Assembly (NCBI GenBank): GCA_964353355.1
Contig: CAYGVT010000034.1
Coordinates: forward strand, 1-44,382
Origin: CAYGVT01 sp964353355
GTDB lineage: Archaea; Thermoplasmatota; DTKX01; GCA-020343715
DNA length: 44,382 nucleotides
Direction of reading: 5' to 3'
The notes under the pieces were generated by a model, which was not told the DNA's origin, did no database searches, and saw only the letters and a list, made by a program, of their open reading frames with translations. Position 1 is the first letter of the stretch, and each line of letters begins with the position of its first letter. Both the position numbers and the translations under genes were made by a program. Below, in pieces: positions 1 through 6,242 of this stretch.

Positions 1-283
1 CGAATGCCTCCGGGGTCCCGGATGCCTTATCATTCAGAAACGTTAACATCGAAATGCCCGGGGGGCATCGTTCACGAGGGAAAATTCGACGGAATCATGG
101 TTCTACGTTAACAGACCGCGGTCTGCGAAAAAGCAGGCTAAACAAATACGAACACCCAATCGTGTCGGCTCAGCCTGTAATCCATCCATTGAAATCCCGA
201 GACGGCGTCCGTCATCAGTTACCAGGGGCTTGAATAATTGATGGGCCCCATATAGGTTTTGACCCGGCCGATGGCCGGCCCGC
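1..283. other. AT-richer intergenic region with small dyads
   Basis: No convincing reading frame. The stretch is clearly AT-richer than the rest of the window. It holds two copies of ACGTTAACA (40-48 and 105-113), a small hairpin ATGCCC-ggg-GGGCAT (54-68), a perfect 14-bp palindrome CAGACCGCGGTCTG (112-125), and AT-rich tracts near 230-255. It lies downstream of the archease gene, so it probably carries that gene's 3' end and control sites for a gene beyond the left edge. Function unassigned. Confidence 0.5.
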
Positions 284-1030
284 TCAGATGTCGAACAGCA
301 CCCTCGCGTACCCCATGTCAGGGCGCACCTCGAGCGTGTGGTAGGTCACGGCCTTGACGTCGTGCAGCATCTCGTGGCGCGCCGGGTCGTACCGCTCGCC
401 CCAGACGATGGCGAGCAGCCTCCACTGGCCGCTAACGATGTCGGGGGTGCTCACGCGCGCGTCGATGGAGGAGATGACCAGGCCCTCGGCCTCGCGCAGC
501 ACGAGGAGCTCCGTCAGGAAGCTCACGAGCAACCGCTCCTCGGTGGGGGCGCTGGAGACAATCTCCCTCATCTCGGTGCCGTGGACCCCCTTCGTGTCGC
601 ACATCAGGTCCGCGAGGCCAAAGGCCGCGTTGGTGAACAGGTCGTTGTGCGTGCGGCCGAGCGCCTTGATGGCCACGTCGGCGGTGGTGCCGATGACCTC
701 GTAGCGCCCCGCCCCACTGGCCCTCGCGGCCTTGGGCCTGGCTACGGCCTTGCCCTTGCCCTTGCCCTGGCCCTTGCCCTTGCCCTTGCCCTGGCCCTGG
801 CCCTTGCCCTGGCCCTGGCCCTTGCCCTGGCCCTTGCCCTTGCCCTTGCCCACGCCCTTGGCCTTGCCGCTCAGCTTGGCGACCACCCTGCGCGCGATGC
901 GCCCGTCGACCCTCTCGCTGACCCTCTTGGCGACCTTGCGCGCGATGCGCCCGTCAGGCCTCCTGATGCCCTTGCCCCTCTTCGCGCCCTTGGCCTTGGA
1001 CGTCACCTTGCCAGCTCCCCTCTTCGCCAT
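284..1030 (-). CDS. Archease with Lys/Gly-rich N-terminal tail
   Basis: 248 aa. Residues about 109-248 match archease, the small metal-binding protein that activates the RNA ligase RtcB in tRNA splicing and repair. Supporting segments are TTADVAIKALG, NDLFTNAAFGLADLM, LLVSFLTELL, HDVKAVTYHTLEV and the terminal ARVLFDI. The usual D-H-T-A-D motif reads G-T-T-A-D here, so the first Asp is missing. Residues 1-108 are an extension not typical of the family: a twice-repeated DGRIAR(K/R)V basic segment (26-52), then KG/QG repeats (54-94) resembling a histone H1 or HC1 tail. The start is set by a strong ribosome site (GGGGGAGGTGG) 6 nt before the ATG, so the tail is translated. The gene starts 21 nt after mptA and is probably co-transcribed with it. 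Confidence 0.88.
   Translation of the reverse strand: MAKRGAGKVTSKAKGAKRGKGIRRPDGRIARKVAKRVSERVDGRIARRVVAKLSGKAKGVGKGKGKGQGKGQGQGKGQGQGKGKGKGQGKGKGKAVARPKAARASGAGRYEVIGTTADVAIKALGRTHNDLFTNAAFGLADLMCDTKGVHGTEMREIVSSAPTEERLLVSFLTELLVLREAEGLVISSIDARVSTPDIVSGQWRLLAIVWGERYDPARHEMLHDVKAVTYHTLEVRPDMGYARVLFDI
749..856 (-). repeat. Hexanucleotide-like repeat coding (KG/QG)n
   Basis: On the + strand this is an array of cccttg and ccctgg units. It encodes the alternating Lys-Gly and Gln-Gly tract of the archease tail. The unit mix suggests growth by slippage, so length may vary between strains. Confidence 0.85.
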
Positions 1031-1051
1031 GTATGTCCACCTCCCCCTCGA

Positions 1052-1945
1052 CTATGCCTTCAGCTCCCCGAGCGTGGTCACACGCTCGGCGAAGGCGTTG
1101 TGCTTGTGGATGCTCTCCTCGCTCTGCGAGCTAACGATGACCCTGGTGTCGTCGCCCAGGTGGCCGTAGCGCTTGAGCACGGCCCTCAGGATGTCGCGCA
1201 CGATGTCCTCGACGAACTTGGGGTTCCGGTGCGCCTGGAGGACCAGCCGCGCCTCGTCCTCGCGCTTGAGCAGCTCCTTCGTGGGCGCGCTGAGCTCGCC
1301 CTCGACCAGGTCGATCAGGTCGTTCGCCTCGACGTCGGCGTCCTCGGGGACCTCGAGCATGAGCCTCGAGACGTTGCGCTGGTTGTGGCTCATGACGGGG
1401 ATGCTGCCCAGGAGCCCCTCCTGCTTGGGGTGCTCCTTGATGAGCATCTCGCGCACGCCCTCCATCGCGCACGGGCACGCCGAGATGCCCACCACCTCGA
1501 CCCCGATGAGCTTCTTGACCTGCACGGGGGGGCCGCGTCCCGCGACCGCGCGCGCGATGAGCTTGTAGCGCTCCAGGCTCTTGCGCCCGTTGAAGGTGTC
1601 GCGCTCGAGGAAGTAGTCCGCGCGCGCATCGACCTGGGACGTGGACGCGTAGGGATGGCGCTCCAGCAGCTTGCGCGCCACCCTCGCGGCGAGGTCCTCG
1701 AGGCTCGTCACGGGCTCCGAGCCGTTCTGCAGCACGGCCTCGGACAGCGCCTCGACGTTGCGCGAGAGGTGCGAGCCCTTGAGCTCGGCGGGCAGGTCGA
1801 CGAAGACGTCCATCGTGGGGACGAGCGTCACCTCGCCCGTGGGCCTCCTGACCTGCACGGGCTTGACGAGGTCGGTCACGCCCACCCGCGTGAGCTTGAA
1901 CGACTGCTCGGGCCTCCTCGACTGAACGTCCGTGTCCCTGGGCAC
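1052..1945 (-). CDS. mptA: GTP cyclohydrolase MptA (FolE2 type)
   Basis: 297 aa from a GTG start (MPRDTDVQSRRPEQSF). The open frame continues upstream, but the family begins at DVQSRRP and a CCTTTT box lies 28 nt before this GTG, so a leaderless start is likely. Family marks are DVQ(S)xRPE, LTRVGVTDLVKPV, PTMDVFVDLP, KGSHLSRNVE, ISACPCA, SHNQRNVS and a C-terminal SQSEESIHKHNAFAER. MptA is a metal-dependent enzyme converting GTP to 7,8-dihydroneopterin 2',3'-cyclic phosphate, the first step of archaeal pterin (tetrahydromethanopterin or folate) synthesis. First gene of a unit with archease. Confidence 0.93.
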   Translation of the reverse strand: MPRDTDVQSRRPEQSFKLTRVGVTDLVKPVQVRRPTGEVTLVPTMDVFVDLPAELKGSHLSRNVEALSEAVLQNGSEPVTSLEDLAARVARKLLERHPYASTSQVDARADYFLERDTFNGRKSLERYKLIARAVAGRGPPVQVKKLIGVEVVGISACPCAMEGVREMLIKEHPKQEGLLGSIPVMSHNQRNVSRLMLEVPEDADVEANDLIDLVEGELSAPTKELLKREDEARLVLQAHRNPKFVEDIVRDILRAVLKRYGHLGDDTRVIVSSQSEESIHKHNAFAERVTTLGELKA

Positions 1946-1967
1946 GGCGAGGGCATGGGGGGCTCCC

Positions 1968-1976
1968 CTCAAAAGG
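1968..1976 (-). promoter_or_regulatory. Promoter box of mptA
   Basis: CCTTTTGAG on the minus strand, centred 28 nt before the mptA GTG; fits leaderless transcription. Confidence 0.55.
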
Positions 1977-2012
1977 CTTGCGCCGCCCCCCTGGAGGGCC
2001 GAGCGGGAACGC

Positions 2013-2020
2013 ACAAATAC
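2013..2020 (+). promoter_or_regulatory. Promoter of the proline-rich membrane protein gene
   Basis: ACAAATAC centred about 26 nt before GTG 2042. It marks that GTG as a leaderless start within a much longer open frame. Confidence 0.5.
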
Positions 2021-2041
2021 CCGTCGGGCCAATGCCAGTCC

Positions 2042-3067
2042 GTGGGCCCGGGCGCGCTGGTGTACAGGTCGTCCCCCTCCGAGGTCAGGAGGTGGAGGGC
2101 GGCGCATGTCGGGATCGGCATCCCCCTCGCCCTCGTGGGCCTGCTGTCCGTGTGGGCGGGTCTCGCGGGTGGGCTCTCCGGGGACGGCAGTGGAGGGGGC
2201 GGGGAAGCGGGCACGTCCATGGTCCTCCTGCTCTACGTCGCCGTCGGGGCCGTCCTCATCGCCTTCGGCCTGAGGTACGCCCTCCTGGGCGTGAGGGGTC
2301 GCGGCGTGGTGCTGTACGAGCGCGCCGTGGAGGCCGACTTCCCGGGCAGGTGGTTCGTCATGCCCGAGCGCAGGCTCGAGGGCCTCGTGCGCGTCCGCGT
2401 CGAGGGGACGCCGAAGGCCACATCCGCCTATGCCATCGCCGCCTCCGGCCACGCGGTCGCGCTACCCTCGTCGTTCGTCGCCCGGAGCGACCTGTGGAGG
2501 CTCGGCGCCCTCGGCAATCGCCCCGTCGCTCCGGGCGGGAAGGCCGCGGCCATGAGGGCCAAGGGCGCCAGGGCCGCGGCCACCGAGGCCGACGTCCTCG
2601 TCGATCTGGAGGCGCGGCCGGCGGGGGCGCCAACGTCCCCATCGACCGGGGGCGCCCCCACCAGGTGGCGGTCCGGCAGGCCAGAGCCACCCGCGCCCCT
2701 GCGCCCGTCCCCGTCCCAGCCCAAGGCAGCGCCCCGGGCCGTCCCACCACCGCCGCACACCATCGGGTCGTCTCCCCCCCCGCCCCCTTCCACCCCGTCC
2801 CCTCCCACCCCGTCCCCTCCTCCCTCGGCGGCCCCGGACGAGGGCCTGCTCCTCGAGCTCGAGCCCATCGAGGCCCCGCCCCCGCGACCATCACCGCCCC
2901 CGCCCCCGACGATGCCGGACGCGGACATGGGATTCGAGCTCGAGCCCATCGAGGCCCCGCCTGCTCCCCTCCCCTCCAGCTCTCCGGTCTCACCCCCGGC
3001 GGCCGCGCCTCCGGCCCCGAAGGCGAGCGCCTACGACTGGGAGGAGGTCGAGGTCCCCCGTGGCTGA
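2042..3067 (+). CDS. Two-TM membrane protein, proline-rich C-terminus
   Basis: 341 aa from GTG 2042, chosen because of the TATA-like box 26 nt upstream; the frame is open far upstream but antisense to mptA and archease. Two hydrophobic segments (about residues 21-43 and 58-82) are separated by a Gly/Ser-rich loop. A compact, possibly PH-like domain follows (LLGVRGRGVVLYERAV, ERRLEGLVRVRVEG). The C-terminal 120 residues are Pro/Ser-rich and carry two copies of LELEPIEAPP. I do not recognise the family. The acidic LELEPIE repeats in a disordered tail look like short docking motifs. The prsW-like gene follows with its own promoter. Confidence 0.7.
   Translation: MGPGALVYRSSPSEVRRWRAAHVGIGIPLALVGLLSVWAGLAGGLSGDGSGGGGEAGTSMVLLLYVAVGAVLIAFGLRYALLGVRGRGVVLYERAVEADFPGRWFVMPERRLEGLVRVRVEGTPKATSAYAIAASGHAVALPSSFVARSDLWRLGALGNRPVAPGGKAAAMRAKGARAAATEADVLVDLEARPAGAPTSPSTGGAPTRWRSGRPEPPAPLRPSPSQPKAAPRAVPPPPHTIGSSPPPPPSTPSPPTPSPPPSAAPDEGLLLELEPIEAPPPRPSPPPPPTMPDADMGFELEPIEAPPAPLPSSSPVSPPAAAPPAPKASAYDWEEVEVPRG
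2853..2961 (+). repeat. 28-nt direct repeat pair encoding ELEPIEAPP
   Basis: Exact 28-nt copies at 2853-2880 and 2934-2961, in frame, each encoding the acidic-proline motif LEPIEAPP in the tail of the membrane protein. Confidence 0.85.
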
Positions 3068-3084
3068 CCCCCCTCGGGAAGAAG

Positions 3085-3092
3085 ATTATATA
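3085..3092 (+). promoter_or_regulatory. TATA box of the PrsW-like gene
   Basis: ATTATATA centred 28 nt before GTG 3117; leaderless start. Confidence 0.7.
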
Positions 3093-3116
3093 CGCCAGCC
3101 ATCCTAACGGGTCGCC

Positions 3117-4985
3117 GTGGACCGCGAGAAGGCGTGGACGCTGGCGGCTGTCTACTACCTGCTCCTCGGGGCAGGGTTCATCACCTTGTGCGCCACCTTC
3201 TGGGTGGAGTTCGTGCTGCTGCCCGATGCGGGCATCCTGCTGATAGCGGTCGCGCTCACCGCCTTTCTCGCCCCGCTCGCCTACGGCATCTTCCGTACAG
3301 TCCCCAAATCCAAGCCGTTCCCGATCCTGTCAACAGTGCTCGAGCCCGCCAGGAGGCCCGCGCAATACTACCCACCGCCCCCCGGGGCCTACCCCTACTA
3401 CCAGCCCCCGTACCTGGCGCAGCATCCCTATGCGCAGCAGGCCCAGTACACCTACCCTTACAATTACCAGTACGCCTACCCTCCGGCGCCCCCCACGCCC
3501 TACCAGCAGACCTACGGTCCAGGTTACGGCTACGGATACGGCTACGGTCACGGCTACGGTCACGGCTATGGTCACGGCTATGGTCACGGCTACGGATATG
3601 GCTACGGCCCCGCGCAACCCTACGCGTACCCGCAGCAGCCCTACCGGCCACCGCCGACCCCCATGCCTCAGGGCGGGGCCACAGCGCCGCCCGTTCCAGC
3701 ATCCCCCACGACGCCACCGCCGGCGCCCCCCGCCCGCCCGGACGCGGCCCAGACGGCCTACGGCCACGATGTGCGACCCGAGCGGGGCGTCGTGGTGACG
3801 CCGCCGGCGCCTGAGCCCGCGACCGGCCTGGCCGCCAGGGGGCTCGTGGCGCCCCAGGAGGGCGAGCCCCGATGGCCACAGTACCCCCCCATCCATGCCG
3901 GGGCCCCGTCCGCGGACATGGGCGATGCCCCCTCCCCTCTGGAGGCGTCGTCGCCTCCCTCCACGGGGCCGCCGGCCCCGCCTCCCCCGCACCCGACCCC
4001 GTCCAAGGCCCCACCCCCCAAGGCCCGCTCCGACGCGCGGCCCCCGATCGCCATCCACGACTTCGACTGGTACCTCGCGGGCTTCCTCGCTGCGACCTTC
4101 GTCGGCGGTGGATTGCTCGCGATCGGCCCCGGCACGTCCATCGCCCTGGACCTGCTGATGGTCGCGTGCTTCGTGGTCGCCTTCTCGTTCCCATCGCTCA
4201 TCTGGATCGCCTTCGTGCACCACAGGAGGTCGGGCGAGCCCGAGCCGCGCGAGGGCATCCTGCTCGCCCTCGGGGGCGGCATGCTCGCGACGGTCCCGCC
4301 GCTGTTCATCAACACCATCGCGTCCGTCTACAGCGAGGCCGTCGCCATCGCCCTCGTCGCGCCCCTCGTCGAGGAGCTCAGCAAGGCGCTCGTGGTCGTG
4401 CTCATAGTCCAGGAGGTCAACAGCCGATACGACGGCCTCATCTACGGCGTGACCGCCGGAATGGGGTTCGCGATGGTGGAGAACCTCATGTACAGCCTGG
4501 GCGCGCTCTTCGGCGCTCCCACCGCCATCGAGGCCGCCGCCTCCTGGGGGCTGCTCAGCCTCGTGCGCGGCCTCGGCAGCACCGTGGGCCACGCGGTCGG
4601 CGTCGGCCTCGTCGGCTACGCCATCGCGGCCTGCATCGACCCCTCCCGCAGGACACCCCTCAGCACGGTCGGCCTCGCCTACCTCGGCGCCGTGGGCCTG
4701 CACGCGGGCTGGAACGGCATGCTGCTCCTCACCGAGGGGCTCGACGGCGCGGTCGGCCTCGCCGTGAGCGCGTCCATCATCGTTGGGTGGCCCATCTTTG
4801 AGATGTTCATCCTCATCACCCTCATGCAGCGCGCCCGCGCGGCCGGCGACGAGTTCCCGGGCGGTGGGGTGTACCACATCGAACGGCCGTCTCCCATCAC
4901 TGCGGCCGCTCCCGTCTACCCGCAGCCCGTCCCGCAGTACGCGGCACCGGCACCCTACTGGCCCCCGCAGCCGCCCCCGTCGTGA
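3117..4985 (+). CDS. PrsW-family intramembrane protease with Y/G/H-rich linker
   Basis: 622 aa from a leaderless GTG. Residues 6-58 form two membrane segments. A disordered Tyr/Pro/Gln/Gly linker (about 70-315) includes a strictly alternating GY/GH run at 136-164. From about 318 the protein is a polytopic PrsW-type domain. It has the conserved EE pair in VEELSK (E419-E420), GVTAGMGFAMVEN (444-456), a His in TVGHAVG (492) and HAGWN (529), the residues expected of this glutamic-type membrane protease family (bacterial PrsW cleaves the anti-sigma factor RsiW). A short Pro/Tyr tail follows. The substrate is unknown; archaea lack sigma factors, so the role must differ. The linker and the proline-rich neighbour suggest membrane-associated assemblies, which is speculative. 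Confidence 0.85.
   Translation: MDREKAWTLAAVYYLLLGAGFITLCATFWVEFVLLPDAGILLIAVALTAFLAPLAYGIFRTVPKSKPFPILSTVLEPARRPAQYYPPPPGAYPYYQPPYLAQHPYAQQAQYTYPYNYQYAYPPAPPTPYQQTYGPGYGYGYGYGHGYGHGYGHGYGHGYGYGYGPAQPYAYPQQPYRPPPTPMPQGGATAPPVPASPTTPPPAPPARPDAAQTAYGHDVRPERGVVVTPPAPEPATGLAARGLVAPQEGEPRWPQYPPIHAGAPSADMGDAPSPLEASSPPSTGPPAPPPPHPTPSKAPPPKARSDARPPIAIHDFDWYLAGFLAATFVGGGLLAIGPGTSIALDLLMVACFVVAFSFPSLIWIAFVHHRRSGEPEPREGILLALGGGMLATVPPLFINTIASVYSEAVAIALVAPLVEELSKALVVVLIVQEVNSRYDGLIYGVTAGMGFAMVENLMYSLGALFGAPTAIEAAASWGLLSLVRGLGSTVGHAVGVGLVGYAIAACIDPSRRTPLSTVGLAYLGAVGLHAGWNGMLLLTEGLDGAVGLAVSASIIVGWPIFEMFILITLMQRARAAGDEFPGGGVYHIERPSPITAAAPVYPQPVPQYAAPAPYWPPQPPPS
3522..3610 (+). repeat. Tandem GY/GH-coding repeat
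   Basis: About 12-nt units of the form GGCTACGGTCAC repeat in frame and encode alternating Gly-Tyr and Gly-His. Confidence 0.85.
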
Positions 4986-5010
4986 GGCGGGCGCCAGCGC
5001 TTTCAAGGGC

Positions 5011-5022
5011 AAATATTATATA
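5011..5022 (+). promoter_or_regulatory. TATA box of the winged-helix regulator gene
   Basis: AAATATTATATA; the transcription start is expected near 5042-5046, at the edge of a 22-bp palindrome. Confidence 0.7.
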
Positions 5023-5044
5023 GTAATCCCCACATAGAATATCA

Positions 5045-5066
5045 TTCCCGCGCCGCGGCGCGGGAA
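5045..5066. promoter_or_regulatory. 22-bp perfect palindrome, putative autoregulatory operator
   Basis: Half-site TTCCCGCGCCG is followed directly by its exact complement. It begins where transcription should start and ends 15 nt before the regulator's ATG. It could be an operator for the dimeric winged-helix protein encoded just downstream, or a very stable 5' hairpin. It is the longest perfect palindrome I noticed here. Confidence 0.6.
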
Positions 5067-5081
5067 GGCAAGGGGTTGTCC

Positions 5082-5516
5082 ATGCCGAGTCCCAAGCACA
5101 AAGCGAAGTCCAGTGAGAACAAGAAGGTTGCGAAGGCACCAGAGGCAAGGCAGGTCCGCTCCTCGAAGGACACGCCCCTGGTGAGCTCGCTCTCCGCCAC
5201 GGGCATGCCCAAGGGCGTGGCGCGCACCCTGGCCTCGATATCCACCGCGGCCGACTGGCTCACGTCCAAGGACATCGAACGGGAGACCCGCCTCCGCCAG
5301 CCCGAGGTCTCCATCGCCGTGCGCGAGCTACTGGCACGGGGCTGGATACAGCAAGACGCCCTCAGGGATGGCGCCAAGGGCCGCCCCGTGTACATCTACA
5401 GGATGGCGGCGGACCTCAAGAGGGTCTTCGACGACATCCGCGCCCACGAGGCGGAGAGGATAAAGGTCATCGAGGGCAACCTCGACGGCATAGCATCCAA
5501 ATGGGGCATCAAGTGA
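5082..5516 (+). CDS. Winged-helix transcriptional regulator (COG3355-like)
   Basis: 144 aa. I take ATG 5082; an in-frame TTG two codons earlier is possible. A basic tail (PKHKAKSSENKKVAK) precedes a winged-helix domain: GMPKGVARTLASI, then the helix-turn-helix around TAADWLTSKDIERETRLRQPEVSIAVRELLARG, then a wing with KGRPVYIYRM. The RQPEVS recognition helix and GRPVY wing match archaeal regulators of the COG3355 type. The C-terminus is helical and charged, probably a dimer helix. A 22-bp palindrome lies at its own transcription start, so autoregulation is likely. It converges on rpiA with a 9-nt gap. Confidence 0.85.
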   Translation: MPSPKHKAKSSENKKVAKAPEARQVRSSKDTPLVSSLSATGMPKGVARTLASISTAADWLTSKDIERETRLRQPEVSIAVRELLARGWIQQDALRDGAKGRPVYIYRMAADLKRVFDDIRAHEAERIKVIEGNLDGIASKWGIK

Positions 5517-5525
5517 GGGACACCG

Positions 5526-6209
5526 CTAGGGTCGCTCCCTGACGGACACACCCGCCTTGCCCGCGACGACGACCCTACCGGCGAGGCCAAGGAACAGGCC
5601 CGACTCCACCACGCCCACCATCGACTTGATCTCCCGCTCGACGTGGCGGGGGTCCGCGATGGAGGGGAAGCGGCAGTCGTAGATGTAGTTGCCGTTGTCC
5701 GAGACGAACGGGGCGCTCGAGCCGGGCGCGTGGCGCAGCGCTACCGCGCACCCCAACCTCGAGAGCTCTGGCTCGAGCCTTCTGTGGCCCATGCGCAGGA
5801 CCTCGACGGGCAGCGGCGCGCGCGTGCCGAGGGTCGCCACGAGCTTGCCCTCGTCGACCACGATGACGAGCTCCCGCGAGTGGACGGCGACGACCTTCTC
5901 CCGCACCAGCGCCCCTCCCAGCCCCTTTATGAGGTCGTGGCGCGGGTCGACCTCGTCCGCGCCGTCGATGGCGATATCGAGCCGGCCGAGCTCATCGAGG
6001 TCCCCGAGCGGGATGCCCGCCTCGCGGGCCGTCCCCTCGGTCCTGGCGGAGGTGGGCACGCCGACCATTTCGAGCCCCTCCTCCCGCACCCGGCGGCCGA
6101 GCTCGAGCAGCGCGTAGTGCACGGTGCTTCCGGTGCCCAGCCCCACGGCCCAGCCGTCCTTGACGAACGCGGCCGCGGCCTCCCCCGCGGCCCTCTTCAG
6201 CCTCTCCAT
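5526..6209 (-). CDS. rpiA: Ribose-5-phosphate isomerase A
   Basis: 227 aa from ATG 6209; GTG 6215 in frame is an alternative. The G-rich stretch GGGGGG is better spaced from the ATG. Family motifs are VGLGTGSTVHYAL near the start, VPTSARTEGTA, LDIAIDGADEVD, LIKGLGGALVREK, the signature VVDEGKLV, and GSSAPFVSDNGNYIYDC. The enzyme interconverts ribose 5-phosphate and ribulose 5-phosphate and supplies pentoses for nucleotide synthesis. It follows the HerA-like gene by 33 nt on the same strand, so co-transcription is likely. Confidence 0.95.
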   Translation of the reverse strand: MERLKRAAGEAAAAFVKDGWAVGLGTGSTVHYALLELGRRVREEGLEMVGVPTSARTEGTAREAGIPLGDLDELGRLDIAIDGADEVDPRHDLIKGLGGALVREKVVAVHSRELVIVVDEGKLVATLGTRAPLPVEVLRMGHRRLEPELSRLGCAVALRHAPGSSAPFVSDNGNYIYDCRFPSIADPRHVEREIKSMVGVVESGLFLGLAGRVVVAGKAGVSVRERP

Positions 6210-6242
6210 GCGCACAATCCCCCCGGCAACCGTCGTAGGGCC

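Noticed and set aside
112..125. GACCGCGGTC core shared by the palindromes at 112-125 and 30556-30569 as a common operator
   Set aside because: The same 10-mer also occurs inside coding genes near 13380 and 21860, so the core alone is not specific. Only the positions relative to promoters remain suggestive.
749..856. Repeat array considered as CRISPR
   Set aside because: Units are about 6 nt without spacers and are in frame inside a gene.
338..2041. Upstream part of a very long + strand frame (338-3067) with a poly Ala-Leu run
   Set aside because: Antisense to archease and mptA, whose motifs are unmistakable. The Ala-Leu run is the shadow of the KG/QG repeat. Only the part from 2042 is coding.
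2462..2993. Several minus-strand frames opposite the proline-rich tail
   Set aside because: Gly-rich shadows of proline codons without starts, promoters or domains.
3522..3610. 12-nt tandem repeats considered as CRISPR or minisatellite
   Set aside because: In-frame Gly-Tyr/Gly-His coding repeats; no unique spacers.
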